From: Lachnospira sp.
GTDB lineage: Bacteria > Bacillota > Clostridia > Lachnospirales > Lachnospiraceae
Assembly: GCA_015057605.1 (NCBI GenBank)
Contig: SVDX01000001.1
Coordinates: 62,001 to 126,000 of the forward strand
Direction of reading: 5' to 3'
DNA: 64,000 bases
Every line of letters starts with the position of its first letter. Positions within the stretch are counted from its first letter, which is position 1. The position numbers and the translations under genes are program-made. Below the pieces are notes generated by a model, which did not search any database, was not told the origin of the DNA, and worked only from the letters and a program-made list of their open reading frames with translations. Below, in pieces: positions 32,575-41,197 of the stretch.

Positions 32575-34182
32575 TTAAAGCTTATTATATATATCCTTTG
32601 CTAAACTTTGCATAGCATTTTTATCTACCTTACAAACTTTTCTATCATATGTGTATAAACCATTTATTTCATCTTCAACGTCGCTTAATTGGGTATAAAT
32701 ACAACCGCATAAGCCATCCTTAATAGCAGGAATAACCATTTTTTTATAGGTTTCAACAATGCGATTTGTAAGACTTTGACTGTCCTTGCAGGCTCCATAG
32801 CCATAGGTTTTAGCAGGATTAAAGCAGTGTTCTTTAACACGGTAAGTAAAGCCACCAAATTCTGATAAAAATAATGGACGTTTTTTAGGTTTGAGCTTTT
32901 TGGTTCTAAAATATATGTGTTCACTATCAAAGTCGCTGTGTTTTCTAGCGAACCATCCAGAAGTCGAATCGTAAAGTCTTGTTGGGTCAGCATTTTTTGC
33001 AAGTGCATACATACTATCACTGTCAAATTGTCCCCAACCCTCATTAAATATGGTGTAAACGATTATACAAGGATGATTATGAAGCTGCTTTATGGTATCA
33101 ATCATATGCTGTTCAAAAAAGGCTTTACGAACACTATCTTTTGGAAAACGCTTAGTATCATTAATTCGCTTAAAACCTATAGTAGGTAAAGCAGTATCAA
33201 AAAAGAAAGAGTATTTACCACTGTTTACCATATCCTGAACTACTAACATCCCGTGCTTATCGCAGTAATAATAGAAAATGTCGGGCTCTATTTTAATATG
33301 CTTTCTAAGAGTGTTAATTCCTAACTCTTTCATTCTTAGAATATCACGTTCGTATTCTTTATCCTCCTTTGGAAGGTAAATACCATCTGAAAAATAACCC
33401 TGATCTAAAACACCATGCATAAATATTGGCTTACCATTAAGACATACGCGATTAATGCCATTAAGGTTAAGAATTTTCACTTCTCTTAGCGCAAAATAGC
33501 TGTCTATGCAATCATTTGCAGTTTCAATTTTCATATCATAAAGATAAGGATTATCAGGGCACCAATTAATAATATCTTCTTCATCAAAATCAATGCGTAC
33601 ACATTTATCAGTAAAATGTAAAGTTCTAGTGTCCCCATTTGGTAAGCTGATGTGTACAGTGTAATCACTAGCATCCGTTACAAGTTCTAGATTGATTCCC
33701 TTTGTATCAGGAGTAATGCGTAGGTCTTTGATATAGTCATTAGAAACATTTTCAAGCCAAACACTTTGCCAGATGCCACTTATAGGGGTATACCACATGC
33801 CACCGCGCTTTTTGCTCTGCTTTCCGTAAGGATATATTTCAGACAGTGTGTCCTGTGCTTCTACCTCTAAAATATTAGCTTCATTTAACTTGATACAATG
33901 GCTTACATCAAAGGAAAAAGGAAGATATCCACCCTTATGAGAACCTAAGTATTCGCCGTTTAAATATACCTTTGCAAGCTGGTCAACTGCTCCAAAATGT
34001 AGTATAAACCGTGGCCTGTTAAATGTATTTGGGATAGTGAATGTATGCTTATATAAAAGCCTGTCGCTGAGTGCGGTTTGTGGCGGATAAGGAACATCAA
34101 CCCTTGTATCGTTTAATTGCCATTTGCCGTCTAAGAGCATATAAGAATTGCGACGAAGCTGTGGTCTTTTGTAGTTTTCCAT
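32575..34182 (-). CDS. glycoside hydrolase family 2 protein (beta-galactosidase-like)
   Basis: Residues 1-150 form the jelly-roll sugar-binding domain (GAVDQLAKVYLNGEYLGSHKGGY), 150-240 the immunoglobulin-like domain, and 245-535 the TIM barrel. The acid/base Glu381 (IFNEGWG) and nucleophile Glu441 (FLSEFGGFT) are in place. At 535 residues it is a compact GH2 with no C-terminal extra domains and no signal peptide, so it acts on imported oligosaccharides. Beta-galactosidase, glucuronidase or mannosidase specificity cannot be separated by eye; galK nearby mildly favours galactosides. Confidence 0.9.
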   Translation of the reverse strand: MENYKRPQLRRNSYMLLDGKWQLNDTRVDVPYPPQTALSDRLLYKHTFTIPNTFNRPRFILHFGAVDQLAKVYLNGEYLGSHKGGYLPFSFDVSHCIKLNEANILEVEAQDTLSEIYPYGKQSKKRGGMWYTPISGIWQSVWLENVSNDYIKDLRITPDTKGINLELVTDASDYTVHISLPNGDTRTLHFTDKCVRIDFDEEDIINWCPDNPYLYDMKIETANDCIDSYFALREVKILNLNGINRVCLNGKPIFMHGVLDQGYFSDGIYLPKEDKEYERDILRMKELGINTLRKHIKIEPDIFYYYCDKHGMLVVQDMVNSGKYSFFFDTALPTIGFKRINDTKRFPKDSVRKAFFEQHMIDTIKQLHNHPCIIVYTIFNEGWGQFDSDSMYALAKNADPTRLYDSTSGWFARKHSDFDSEHIYFRTKKLKPKKRPLFLSEFGGFTYRVKEHCFNPAKTYGYGACKDSQSLTNRIVETYKKMVIPAIKDGLCGCIYTQLSDVEDEINGLYTYDRKVCKVDKNAMQSLAKDIYNKL

Positions 34183-34344
34183 AAGAAGCCTCCATTCAAA
34201 TGCTATATAATTAATAGTATCATTTTTATCAAATATATCAATAATATGTTTAAAAATTTAAGAGTTTTTATATTTTATTTTATGCAAAAATGTGTTATAA
34301 TCAGCGAGTGTGCAGTTTTGCAATGCTAATGGAGGTAGGTATCT

Positions 34345-35202
34345 ATGCCAAATTTTGAAATTTTTACAGACTCTTCGTGTGATTTATCGGAGGATATGAT
34401 TGAAAAATATAATTTGCATGTAATGCAGCTTGAAGTAATGGTAGATGATAAGCCACCAGTTCCAAACAATCAGTTAGACATTAAGAAGTTCTATGATGAT
34501 TTGAGAAAAGGTTCTATGGCTAAGACATCAGCAGTTGCACCTAAAACTTTTGAGGATGCTATGAGAAAATGCTTACAGGAAGGCAAGGACATATTATATC
34601 TTGGATTTTCTTCCGGACTTTCGGCGACCTTTAATAACGGCCGTATAGCAATCGAAGAGCTTAAGGAAGAATTTGCTGATAGAAAGCTTTTATATACTGA
34701 CACACTTGCAGCTACAGTTGGTCAGGGGCTGCTAGTACAACACGCAGCTAAGTTGAAAGCTACAGGCATGAGTATAGAGGACATACTCAATAAGATTAAT
34801 GTAATTAAGACTAAGATTATTCACGAGGTTACAACAGATGACCTTATGTTCTTAAAGCGTGGTGGAAGAATTGATGCTAAGACAGCACTTATTGGCTCGG
34901 TACTTAACTTTAAACCAATTATCAATGTTGATAAGGAGGGTAAGCTTGTCAGCACAGGCAGAGTTAGAGGAAGAAAGGCATCTATTAAGGAGATGTTTAC
35001 ACGTTTAAAGAATAATGCTGCACTTAACATAATCAATACAGTATTTATTTCACATTGCGACTGTATAGAGGATGCGAAGACACTTAAGCAGATGATTACA
35101 GATGAGTTTTCAAATGCGGAAGTATTTATTGAGAATATAGGACCTGTTATTGGAGCACATTTAGGTCCTGGTGGAATGGCGCTTTGTTATTTAAGTAAAT
35201 AG
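34345..35202 (+). CDS. DegV-family fatty-acid-binding protein
   Basis: The 285-residue protein starts with the DegV hallmark FEIFTDSSCDLSEDMI. It has the ligand loop FSSGLSATFNNGR, KRGGRIDAKTALIGSVLNFKPI in the second half and HLGPGGMALCY at the C-terminus. DegV proteins bind fatty acids and some (FakB) present them to the kinase FakA for acyl-phosphate formation; no fakA is seen here. An extended -10 (TGT-TATAAT, 34296-34301) precedes it and a terminator follows, so it is a single-gene unit. Confidence 0.93.
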   Translation: MPNFEIFTDSSCDLSEDMIEKYNLHVMQLEVMVDDKPPVPNNQLDIKKFYDDLRKGSMAKTSAVAPKTFEDAMRKCLQEGKDILYLGFSSGLSATFNNGRIAIEELKEEFADRKLLYTDTLAATVGQGLLVQHAAKLKATGMSIEDILNKINVIKTKIIHEVTTDDLMFLKRGGRIDAKTALIGSVLNFKPIINVDKEGKLVSTGRVRGRKASIKEMFTRLKNNAALNIINTVFISHCDCIEDAKTLKQMITDEFSNAEVFIENIGPVIGAHLGPGGMALCYLSK

Positions 35203-35214
35203 ATAAATCATTAA

Positions 35215-35254
35215 AGTATCTTGTTCAATGTATTCGGACAAGGTACTTTTTTTA
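35215..35254 (+). terminator. terminator after degV
   Basis: AGTATCTTGTTC (35215-35226) pairs with GGACAAGGTACT (35236-35247) with one wobble and a T run. Confidence 0.85.
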
Positions 35255-35278
35255 GTACATTACATATATGTATATACA

Positions 35279-35313
35279 ACTGTCTTGTCACCTTGAAAAA
35301 TATATGCTATAAT
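35279..35313 (+). promoter_or_regulatory. promoter and candidate NiaR operator of the nad operon
   Basis: TTGTCA (35285-35290), 17-bp spacer, extended -10 TGC plus TATAAT (35308-35313). ACTGTCTTGTCAC over the -35 resembles the TGTCTTGACA core of Firmicutes NiaR sites, and niaR is encoded in this operon. Confidence 0.65.
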
Positions 35314-35361
35314 CCCTCAAAAGTAAATTTAAGTCGATTACGATTCAGAATGGAGATTATG

Positions 35362-36267
35362 ATGAAAGATAGAATTAATCAATTGAAAAAGGAAAAGGAT
35401 GCCGTTGTTCTTGCTCATTATTATGTAGATGGTGACGTTCAGGATATAGCGGATTTCGTTGGAGATTCATATGCGCTAGCTAAACAGGCGGCACTTGTAA
35501 GTCAGAAAAACATTGTATTTGCAGGTGTTAAATTTATGGGCGAGAGTGCGAAACTTCTTAACGCTGGTAAGCATGTGTATATGGTAGATGCAACAGCGGG
35601 CTGTGGTATGGCAGATATGGTGACTGCCGCGCAGGTTAAAAGGGTTAAAGAAGAATATCCTGATGCAGCGGTTGTATGCTATGTTAATTCAAGCGCCGAG
35701 GTTAAGGCAGTATCAGACGTATGTGTAACCTCATCAAATGCAGTTAAGGTAGTAAAGGCATTAGAGGCAAAACAGATATATTTTATACCAGACCAGCATT
35801 TAGGAAGCTTTGTGGCAGCACAGGTACCGGAAAAAGAATTTATATATCACAATGGCTTTTGCCCAATACATAAGTTGATTGATGAAGAATCTTTATTAAA
35901 AGCAAAGGAAACCCACAAAGAAGCGTTAGTACTTGCGCATCCAGAGTGCGAGCAGGCTATCCTTAAGCACGCAGATTATATTGGAAGTACGGCGGATATA
36001 ATAAAATTTGCCCGTACCAATACTGCTAATGAATACATAATAGCAACAGAAATCGGTGTTTTACATCAGCTAAAAAAAGAAAATCCAGCTAAGCAGTTTT
36101 TTGTGGTTAATGACAAACAGGTCTGTCATGATATGAAAAAGGTAACATTAGCAAAGCTTGAAAGCATTTTAAAAAATATCGATGTGCAAGAAGAAGTAAA
36201 GCTTTGCGATGACATTATTGAATCAGCAAAGAAACCACTTGAAAAAATGCTTGATTTAGCAAAATAG
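35362..36267 (+). CDS. nadA: quinolinate synthase
   Basis: NadA condenses iminoaspartate with dihydroxyacetone phosphate to quinolinate using a [4Fe-4S] cluster. The roughly 301-residue form shows VLAHYYVDGDVQDIADFVGDS at the start and the cluster cysteines in ATAGCGMADM, GFCPIH and HPECEQA. TGGAGA 6 nt upstream supports the start at 35362 (MKDRINQ); earlier in-frame codons run back through the promoter. It is the first gene of nadA-nadB-nadC-niaR. Confidence 0.96.
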   Translation: MKDRINQLKKEKDAVVLAHYYVDGDVQDIADFVGDSYALAKQAALVSQKNIVFAGVKFMGESAKLLNAGKHVYMVDATAGCGMADMVTAAQVKRVKEEYPDAAVVCYVNSSAEVKAVSDVCVTSSNAVKVVKALEAKQIYFIPDQHLGSFVAAQVPEKEFIYHNGFCPIHKLIDEESLLKAKETHKEALVLAHPECEQAILKHADYIGSTADIIKFARTNTANEYIIATEIGVLHQLKKENPAKQFFVVNDKQVCHDMKKVTLAKLESILKNIDVQEEVKLCDDIIESAKKPLEKMLDLAK

Positions 36268-36280
36268 AAAAGAGGACAAA

Positions 36281-37585
36281 ATGAAAACAGATATTTTGAT
36301 TATAGGAAGTGGTTGTGCGGGCCTTTACTGTGCCCTTAATCTTCCAAAGGACAAAAATATAGTTATTATAACTAAGGGTGGTTTAGAACAAAGTGATTCA
36401 TTTTTAGCTCAGGGTGGCATGTGTATGCTTAGAAATGATAAGGATTTTGAGAGCTATTTTGAAGATACTATGAAAGCCGGTCATTATGAAAATAATAAGG
36501 AATCAGTTGAGATAATGCTTAATTCTTCAAAGGACGTGTTGTTAGATCTTTTGATTTATGGCGTGGAATTTCAACGTGAAAAGGATGGAAGCCTAAGCTT
36601 TACTAAGGAAGGCGGACATTCGGAAAAGAGAATACTTTTCCACAAGGATATTACAGGTAAAGAGGTTACAAGTAAGCTACTTGCAAGAGTAAAGGAGCTA
36701 AGTAATGTGACACTTATTGAATATTGTGCTATGCTTGACATTGTATGTAAAGACAATGTTTGCTACGGCGCAGTAGTTAGAGATAAGGATGGTAAAATAC
36801 ATACAATAAGTGCTAATTATACCGTGCTTGCTTGTGGCGGTATAGGCGGTCTTTATAAGCATTCAACCAACTTTAAGCAGTTAACCGGTGATGGAGTTGC
36901 AATAGCCTTAGAGCATGGTATTGAGCTTGAAAATGTTAATTATGTACAGATACATCCAACAACCCTTTATACAGAAGAGAAGGAAGAGAGAAGCTTTTTG
37001 ATATCAGAGTCAGTACGTGGCGAGGGCGCAGTGTTATACAATGCTAAAATGGAGCGATTTGTAAATGAACTTTTGCCAAGAGACCTGCTTACAGAAAAGA
37101 TTTATGAGCAGATGGAAAAGGACAATATGCCTCACGTATGGCTTTCAATGGAAAATATTCCGGATGAAGAGATAGCCACTCATTTCCCTAATATAGTAAA
37201 GCATTGCAAGGAAAAGGGCTATGATGTATTTAATGAATGCATTCCAGTTGTACCGGCACAGCATTATTTTATGGGTGGTATTAAGGTTAACAGTTCAAGC
37301 CACACATCAATGGAACAGCTTTATGCAATAGGTGAGACTGCCTGCAACGGTGTTCACGGAAGGAATAGACTTGCAAGCAATTCCTTACTTGAAAGTCTTG
37401 TATTTGCAAAAAGAGCAGCCAAGGAAATGTCAAAGCAATTTGACGGCACAAGCTGCAATGATGAATTTGTTGAAAATGTTGATTTGACAAAATATGCAGA
37501 TGGCGAGGCACTTGCAGAAAAATATAAAGAATTAGTATTAAAAGAAATAGAAAGGTTGAATGAAAAATCATGTACGATCCAATAA
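36281..37585 (+). CDS. nadB: L-aspartate oxidase
   Basis: The flavoprotein oxidises aspartate to iminoaspartate for NadA. It has a Rossmann FAD motif IIGSGCAGLYCAL, SFLAQGGMCM, HGRNRLASNSLLESLVF near the C-terminus and the catalytic region HPTTLY. At 434 residues it is about 100 shorter than the Escherichia coli enzyme, lacking the C-terminal helical domain; short NadB forms are known in Firmicutes. In anaerobes fumarate is the likely electron acceptor. It lies 13 bp after nadA and overlaps nadC by 16 bp. Confidence 0.95.
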   Translation: MKTDILIIGSGCAGLYCALNLPKDKNIVIITKGGLEQSDSFLAQGGMCMLRNDKDFESYFEDTMKAGHYENNKESVEIMLNSSKDVLLDLLIYGVEFQREKDGSLSFTKEGGHSEKRILFHKDITGKEVTSKLLARVKELSNVTLIEYCAMLDIVCKDNVCYGAVVRDKDGKIHTISANYTVLACGGIGGLYKHSTNFKQLTGDGVAIALEHGIELENVNYVQIHPTTLYTEEKEERSFLISESVRGEGAVLYNAKMERFVNELLPRDLLTEKIYEQMEKDNMPHVWLSMENIPDEEIATHFPNIVKHCKEKGYDVFNECIPVVPAQHYFMGGIKVNSSSHTSMEQLYAIGETACNGVHGRNRLASNSLLESLVFAKRAAKEMSKQFDGTSCNDEFVENVDLTKYADGEALAEKYKELVLKEIERLNEKSCTIQ

Positions 37586-38427
37586 CAATGAAATTAAACG
37601 TAGACCCATTTATTATAAGTGCATTAAAGGAGGATATTACAAGTGAAGACGTATCCACTAATGCAGTAATGAGAAAGGCTTGTAAGGGAGAGGTAGACCT
37701 TATTTGTAAGCAGGACGGTATTATCTGTGGTCTTACAGTATTTGCAAGAGTATTTGAGCTTATTGATGCAAATGTAGAAATAGAATTTATGGTAGCAGAC
37801 GGTGATAAGGTAACAAATGGTCAGCTTATGGCAAAGGTAAGAGGCGATATCCGCACTCTCTTATCAGGTGAGAGAACAGCACTTAATTACCTTCAAAGAA
37901 TGAGTGGAATTGCGACCTATACACATTCCATTGCAAGTCTTTTAGAAGGAAGCGGTATTAAGCTTTTAGACACAAGAAAGACAAGCCCTAATAACCGAAT
38001 TTTCGAGAAATATTCCGTGAAAGTTGGTGGTGGCAATAACCACAGATATAACCTTACAGACGGTGTTTTATTAAAGGATAACCATATCGGTGCAGCAGGC
38101 GGTGTAAAAAATGCAATTGAGATGGCAAAGGCATATGCTCCATTTGTAAGAAAAATCGAGGTAGAGGTAGAAAATCTTGATATGGTAAGAGAGGCGGTTT
38201 TAGCTGGTGCTGACATTATAATGCTTGACAACATGACACCAGAGGTTATGAAGGAAGCTATTGAAATTATTGACGGAAAGGCTGAAATTGAAATATCAGG
38301 AAATGTAACACGCGAAAATATTGAGCGTATTAAGGGTCTTGGTGTAGATTATGTATCAAGCGGTGCATTGACTCACTCCGCACCTATTATGGACATTTCC
38401 TTAAAGAATCTTCATCCTATTGAATAA
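37570..38427 (+). CDS. nadC: quinolinate phosphoribosyltransferase (decarboxylating)
   Basis: The enzyme makes nicotinate mononucleotide from quinolinate and PRPP. The 285-residue protein has the N-terminal alpha/beta domain and then LLDTRKTSPNNR, HRYNLTDGVLLKDNHI and the barrel end IEISGNVTRENI. The start at 37570 overlaps the end of nadB, giving translational coupling; an ATG at 37588 is the alternative but has no ribosome binding site. Third step of the operon's pathway. Confidence 0.95.
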   Translation: MYDPITMKLNVDPFIISALKEDITSEDVSTNAVMRKACKGEVDLICKQDGIICGLTVFARVFELIDANVEIEFMVADGDKVTNGQLMAKVRGDIRTLLSGERTALNYLQRMSGIATYTHSIASLLEGSGIKLLDTRKTSPNNRIFEKYSVKVGGGNNHRYNLTDGVLLKDNHIGAAGGVKNAIEMAKAYAPFVRKIEVEVENLDMVREAVLAGADIIMLDNMTPEVMKEAIEIIDGKAEIEISGNVTRENIERIKGLGVDYVSSGALTHSAPIMDISLKNLHPIE

Positions 38428-38439
38428 CTTGGAGGAAGT

Positions 38440-38979
38440 ATGGACGGAAAAGAAAGAAGAGAAAAAATAGTTTCGCTTTTGCAAAATGCTAAGGAACCAA
38501 TATCAGGCAGTGCACTTGCGAAAATGCTTAATATAAGCCGTCAGGTAGTAGTTCAGGATGTGGCATTGTTAAAAGCACAAAATTGTGATATTATAAGCAC
38601 ATACAGAGGTTATATTTTGGAAAATAAGGCTGTGTGTAAGCGCATTTTTAAGGTTAAGCATACAGATGAGCAGACCGTAGAGGAATTAAATCTTTTTGTG
38701 GACTTTGGCGGCGTTGTAGAGGATGTTTTTGTATATCACAAGGTATATGATGTCATTCGTGCAGAGCTTGGCTTAAAGTCCAGAAAGGATGTTTTGGATT
38801 ATATTCAAAAATTTAAGGATGGTAAGTCAAAGTCTCTAAAGGAGGTAACCTCAGATTATCATTATCATACTATTACAGCTGATAATGAAAATATACTTAA
38901 TCAGATTCAAGACGAGCTTGAAAAGCGAGGCTTTTTAGCGGAACTTAGAGAATACGAGCCGATTGAATTACAAAGATAA
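38440..38979 (+). CDS. niaR: NiaR-type niacin-responsive transcriptional repressor (HTH plus 3H domain)
   Basis: Residues 1-60 form an HTH_11 winged helix (PISGSALAKMLNISRQVVVQ). Residues 75-175 form the 3H domain, named for conserved histidines visible here in VFVYHKVY and DYHYHTI, which bind metal and nicotinic acid. NiaR represses NAD synthesis and niacin uptake genes when niacin is available. GGAGG precedes the ATG 12 bp after nadC. As the fourth gene of the operon it probably controls itself through the site at 35279. Confidence 0.93.
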   Translation: MDGKERREKIVSLLQNAKEPISGSALAKMLNISRQVVVQDVALLKAQNCDIISTYRGYILENKAVCKRIFKVKHTDEQTVEELNLFVDFGGVVEDVFVYHKVYDVIRAELGLKSRKDVLDYIQKFKDGKSKSLKEVTSDYHYHTITADNENILNQIQDELEKRGFLAELREYEPIELQR

Positions 38980-38989
38980 GGAGATACTT

Positions 38990-40420
38990 ATGAATATATT
39001 TATTTCGCATTCATCCTCTGAAGCAAAGGTGGCTAAAGAGATATGCAATGAGCTTGAAAATAATGGCAAAAAATGCTTTTTGGCGCCAAGAGATATACGC
39101 TCGGGCTATGAATATGCTGAAGAGATAGCTAATGGCATAGACAGTTCAAATGCAGTTCTTTTGGTACTTTCCAATGCTTCTAATAATTCGCCTCATGTAT
39201 TAAGAGAGGTGGAACGTGCGGTAACTAAGCGAATACCAATTTTAGTATATAAGCTTGAAGAGGTTGAACTTACAAAGTCGATGGAATATTTCCTTATGAC
39301 TCACCAATGGATACCGGCAAGAAAGGGTGATTATTCAGACGTTATAAGATGTGTGAATAATTTAGAAAACTCAGACAGAGTTATAGCACCAGTATCTATA
39401 CCACAAAAAAAGAGCAAAAAGCCTTTATTTATAGCACTTGCAGGTATTGCGGCATTTGTTTTGGTAATTGCAGTAGCAATGGCCTTATTTTTAAATTCTG
39501 GCGATAATAATGAGGATGAGACTCCGTATGTAGCAGAGAAGAATAACACTACAACGGCTTCACAAAATCAAGACGTTACCGATGACAATAATGAAAATTC
39601 AACTCAGACAGCAACGAAGGGACCAACACAAAGCAATGGTGTTACACTTGGAGATACCCTCACAATAGGTAATTACAATGGCGAGGCAATAAGCTGGCGC
39701 GTAATAAAAATAAATGCGGATGGCAGTGCAGTTGTGGTTGCAAGAGATGTGCTTACGATGAAAGCCTTTGATGCGCCTGATAGTGGTACATACAATCATG
39801 ACGGTACAACTAATTATATGTTTAATATGTCAGCATTAGAAAATGACGTAGAAAAGCAGGCATTTGTTCAAGGCAACAGTAGCTGGGCAAACTCAAATAT
39901 AAGAACCTGGCTTAACTCCGACAAGGAAAATGTAAAATATGAAGGTCAGGCTCCGGTGGCTTCGGCAATGGCAGATTTGAAAAATGGATATCATCAGGAA
40001 AAGGGCTTTTTATGTAGCTTTAGTGATGAAGAGCTTGCAATGATAAAGACAAGTAGTGTAGTAACAAAGACAAATGCATTATCGCAGGATGAAACAATAA
40101 CTACAGAAGATAAGGTGTTTTTATTGTCACTTGATGAACTTAAATGGTTCGAGGATGCAGACGTATCAATGCTTGCAGTTCCTACACAAAGTGCGATTGA
40201 CAAAAATCAAACCTTCTGGTATAAAGACTATTGCGTGGATATGGGCGTTGAAACTATGATGTGGTGGCTTCGTGAACCAGTTACTGATAGAGGTTCAAGA
40301 TGCTATCTTGTAGGAAATGGCTACCGTGAGGAAAATATTTTTACATGGGAAGTTGGAGTAGAAAGCTTTGGAATTCGCCCTGCAATGACCATAGATTTAA
40401 AGAAATACACTTCACAATAA
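38990..40420 (+). CDS. TIR-transmembrane-DUF6273 protein (receptor-like)
   Basis: Residues 1-130 are a TIR domain (MNIFISHSSSEAKVAKEIC; CFLAPRDIRSGYEYAEEI; SNAVLLVLSNASNNSPHVLR). Glu73 or Glu75 lies in the position of the catalytic Glu of NAD-cleaving TIRs. A single helix spans 145-168 after a basic stretch, so the TIR is cytosolic. A Thr/Asn/Gln-rich linker (175-215) leads to an extracellular DUF6273-like domain (ISWRVIKI; SNIRTWLNSD; ending FGIRPAMTIDL). AGGAG places the start at 38990, 10 bp after niaR, so it should be co-transcribed with NAD synthesis. Enzymatic activity is inferred only from the family. Confidence 0.9.
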   Translation: MNIFISHSSSEAKVAKEICNELENNGKKCFLAPRDIRSGYEYAEEIANGIDSSNAVLLVLSNASNNSPHVLREVERAVTKRIPILVYKLEEVELTKSMEYFLMTHQWIPARKGDYSDVIRCVNNLENSDRVIAPVSIPQKKSKKPLFIALAGIAAFVLVIAVAMALFLNSGDNNEDETPYVAEKNNTTTASQNQDVTDDNNENSTQTATKGPTQSNGVTLGDTLTIGNYNGEAISWRVIKINADGSAVVVARDVLTMKAFDAPDSGTYNHDGTTNYMFNMSALENDVEKQAFVQGNSSWANSNIRTWLNSDKENVKYEGQAPVASAMADLKNGYHQEKGFLCSFSDEELAMIKTSSVVTKTNALSQDETITTEDKVFLLSLDELKWFEDADVSMLAVPTQSAIDKNQTFWYKDYCVDMGVETMMWWLREPVTDRGSRCYLVGNGYREENIFTWEVGVESFGIRPAMTIDLKKYTSQ

Positions 40421-40430
40421 GGAGAAAGTA

Positions 40431-41087
40431 ATGAAAAAAATACTAAAGGTAACAGGTAAAGGAAGTATATCTCTAAAGCCGGATTCAGTAAGAATTTTTA
40501 TTAATCTGACTGCAACAAAAAGAAGATATGATGAAACATTAGCACAGTCGGTAAAGGATGCTAATGAGATTAAGCAATGTATTGAAGAATTGGGATTTAG
40601 TAAGGAAGATTTAAAGACTAATTCCTTTAATGTAAATATGCAGTATGAAAATCAAAAGACGGCAAATGATGTATGGAAGAGAGTATTGGTAGGATACACT
40701 TATAGTCATCAGCTTAAATTGGAGTTTAAAAGAAATCAACAGGAATTAGGCAAAGTGTTATATGCACTTGCTAATTCTCAGCTTAAGCCAGAAATAGATA
40801 TTACATATACAATTATGGATATTGAAAAAGCTAAGAACGAGCTTCTTGCAAGAGCGGTAGAGGACTCTAAAAATAAGGCTAAGATATTAGCAAAAGCATC
40901 AGATGTAAAACTTGGAGATATAGTAAATATAATATATTCCAAGGAAGAAAAAAGCTTTGTAACAGCACCTGTAAGGGCAATGGCGCTTAAAGGAGATGCA
41001 AGAAATGATTCTGCTTACGATATAGATATAGAACCAGATAACATAGTAGCAGATGACACAGTAACAATAATTTGGGAAATAAATTAA
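40431..41087 (+). CDS. SIMPL-domain (DUF541) protein, cytoplasmic
   Basis: The 218-residue protein begins directly with the SIMPL strand KILKVTGKGSISLKPDSV and contains the usual pairing helix region ESK-like EDSKNKAKILAKASDVKLG and a final strand DDTVTIIWEIN. Most SIMPL proteins are exported, but here there is no signal peptide, so it should stay in the cytosol beside the TIR domain. AAGGAGA precedes the ATG 10 bp after the TIR gene, making it the last gene of the operon. The family's biochemical role is poorly defined. Confidence 0.85.
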   Translation: MKKILKVTGKGSISLKPDSVRIFINLTATKRRYDETLAQSVKDANEIKQCIEELGFSKEDLKTNSFNVNMQYENQKTANDVWKRVLVGYTYSHQLKLEFKRNQQELGKVLYALANSQLKPEIDITYTIMDIEKAKNELLARAVEDSKNKAKILAKASDVKLGDIVNIIYSKEEKSFVTAPVRAMALKGDARNDSAYDIDIEPDNIVADDTVTIIWEIN

Positions 41088-41179
41088 AAAAAACATTTAT
41101 ATTAAAGAGACGTTTTCGCTTCTTGTTGCACGTAATGGGTGCATAAGCTGCCAAAGACTCTTTAATATAAATGTTTTTT
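41088..41179. terminator. long perfect inverted repeat between convergent genes
   Basis: A 22-bp arm (41088-41109, ending TTAAAGAG) is the exact complement of 41158-41179 (starting CTCTTTAA), with A/T runs at the outer ends and a 48-nt loop. It can terminate both convergent genes; the large loop is unusual for a simple terminator. Confidence 0.75.
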
Positions 41180-41197
41180 ATTTAGTATCATATTGTT

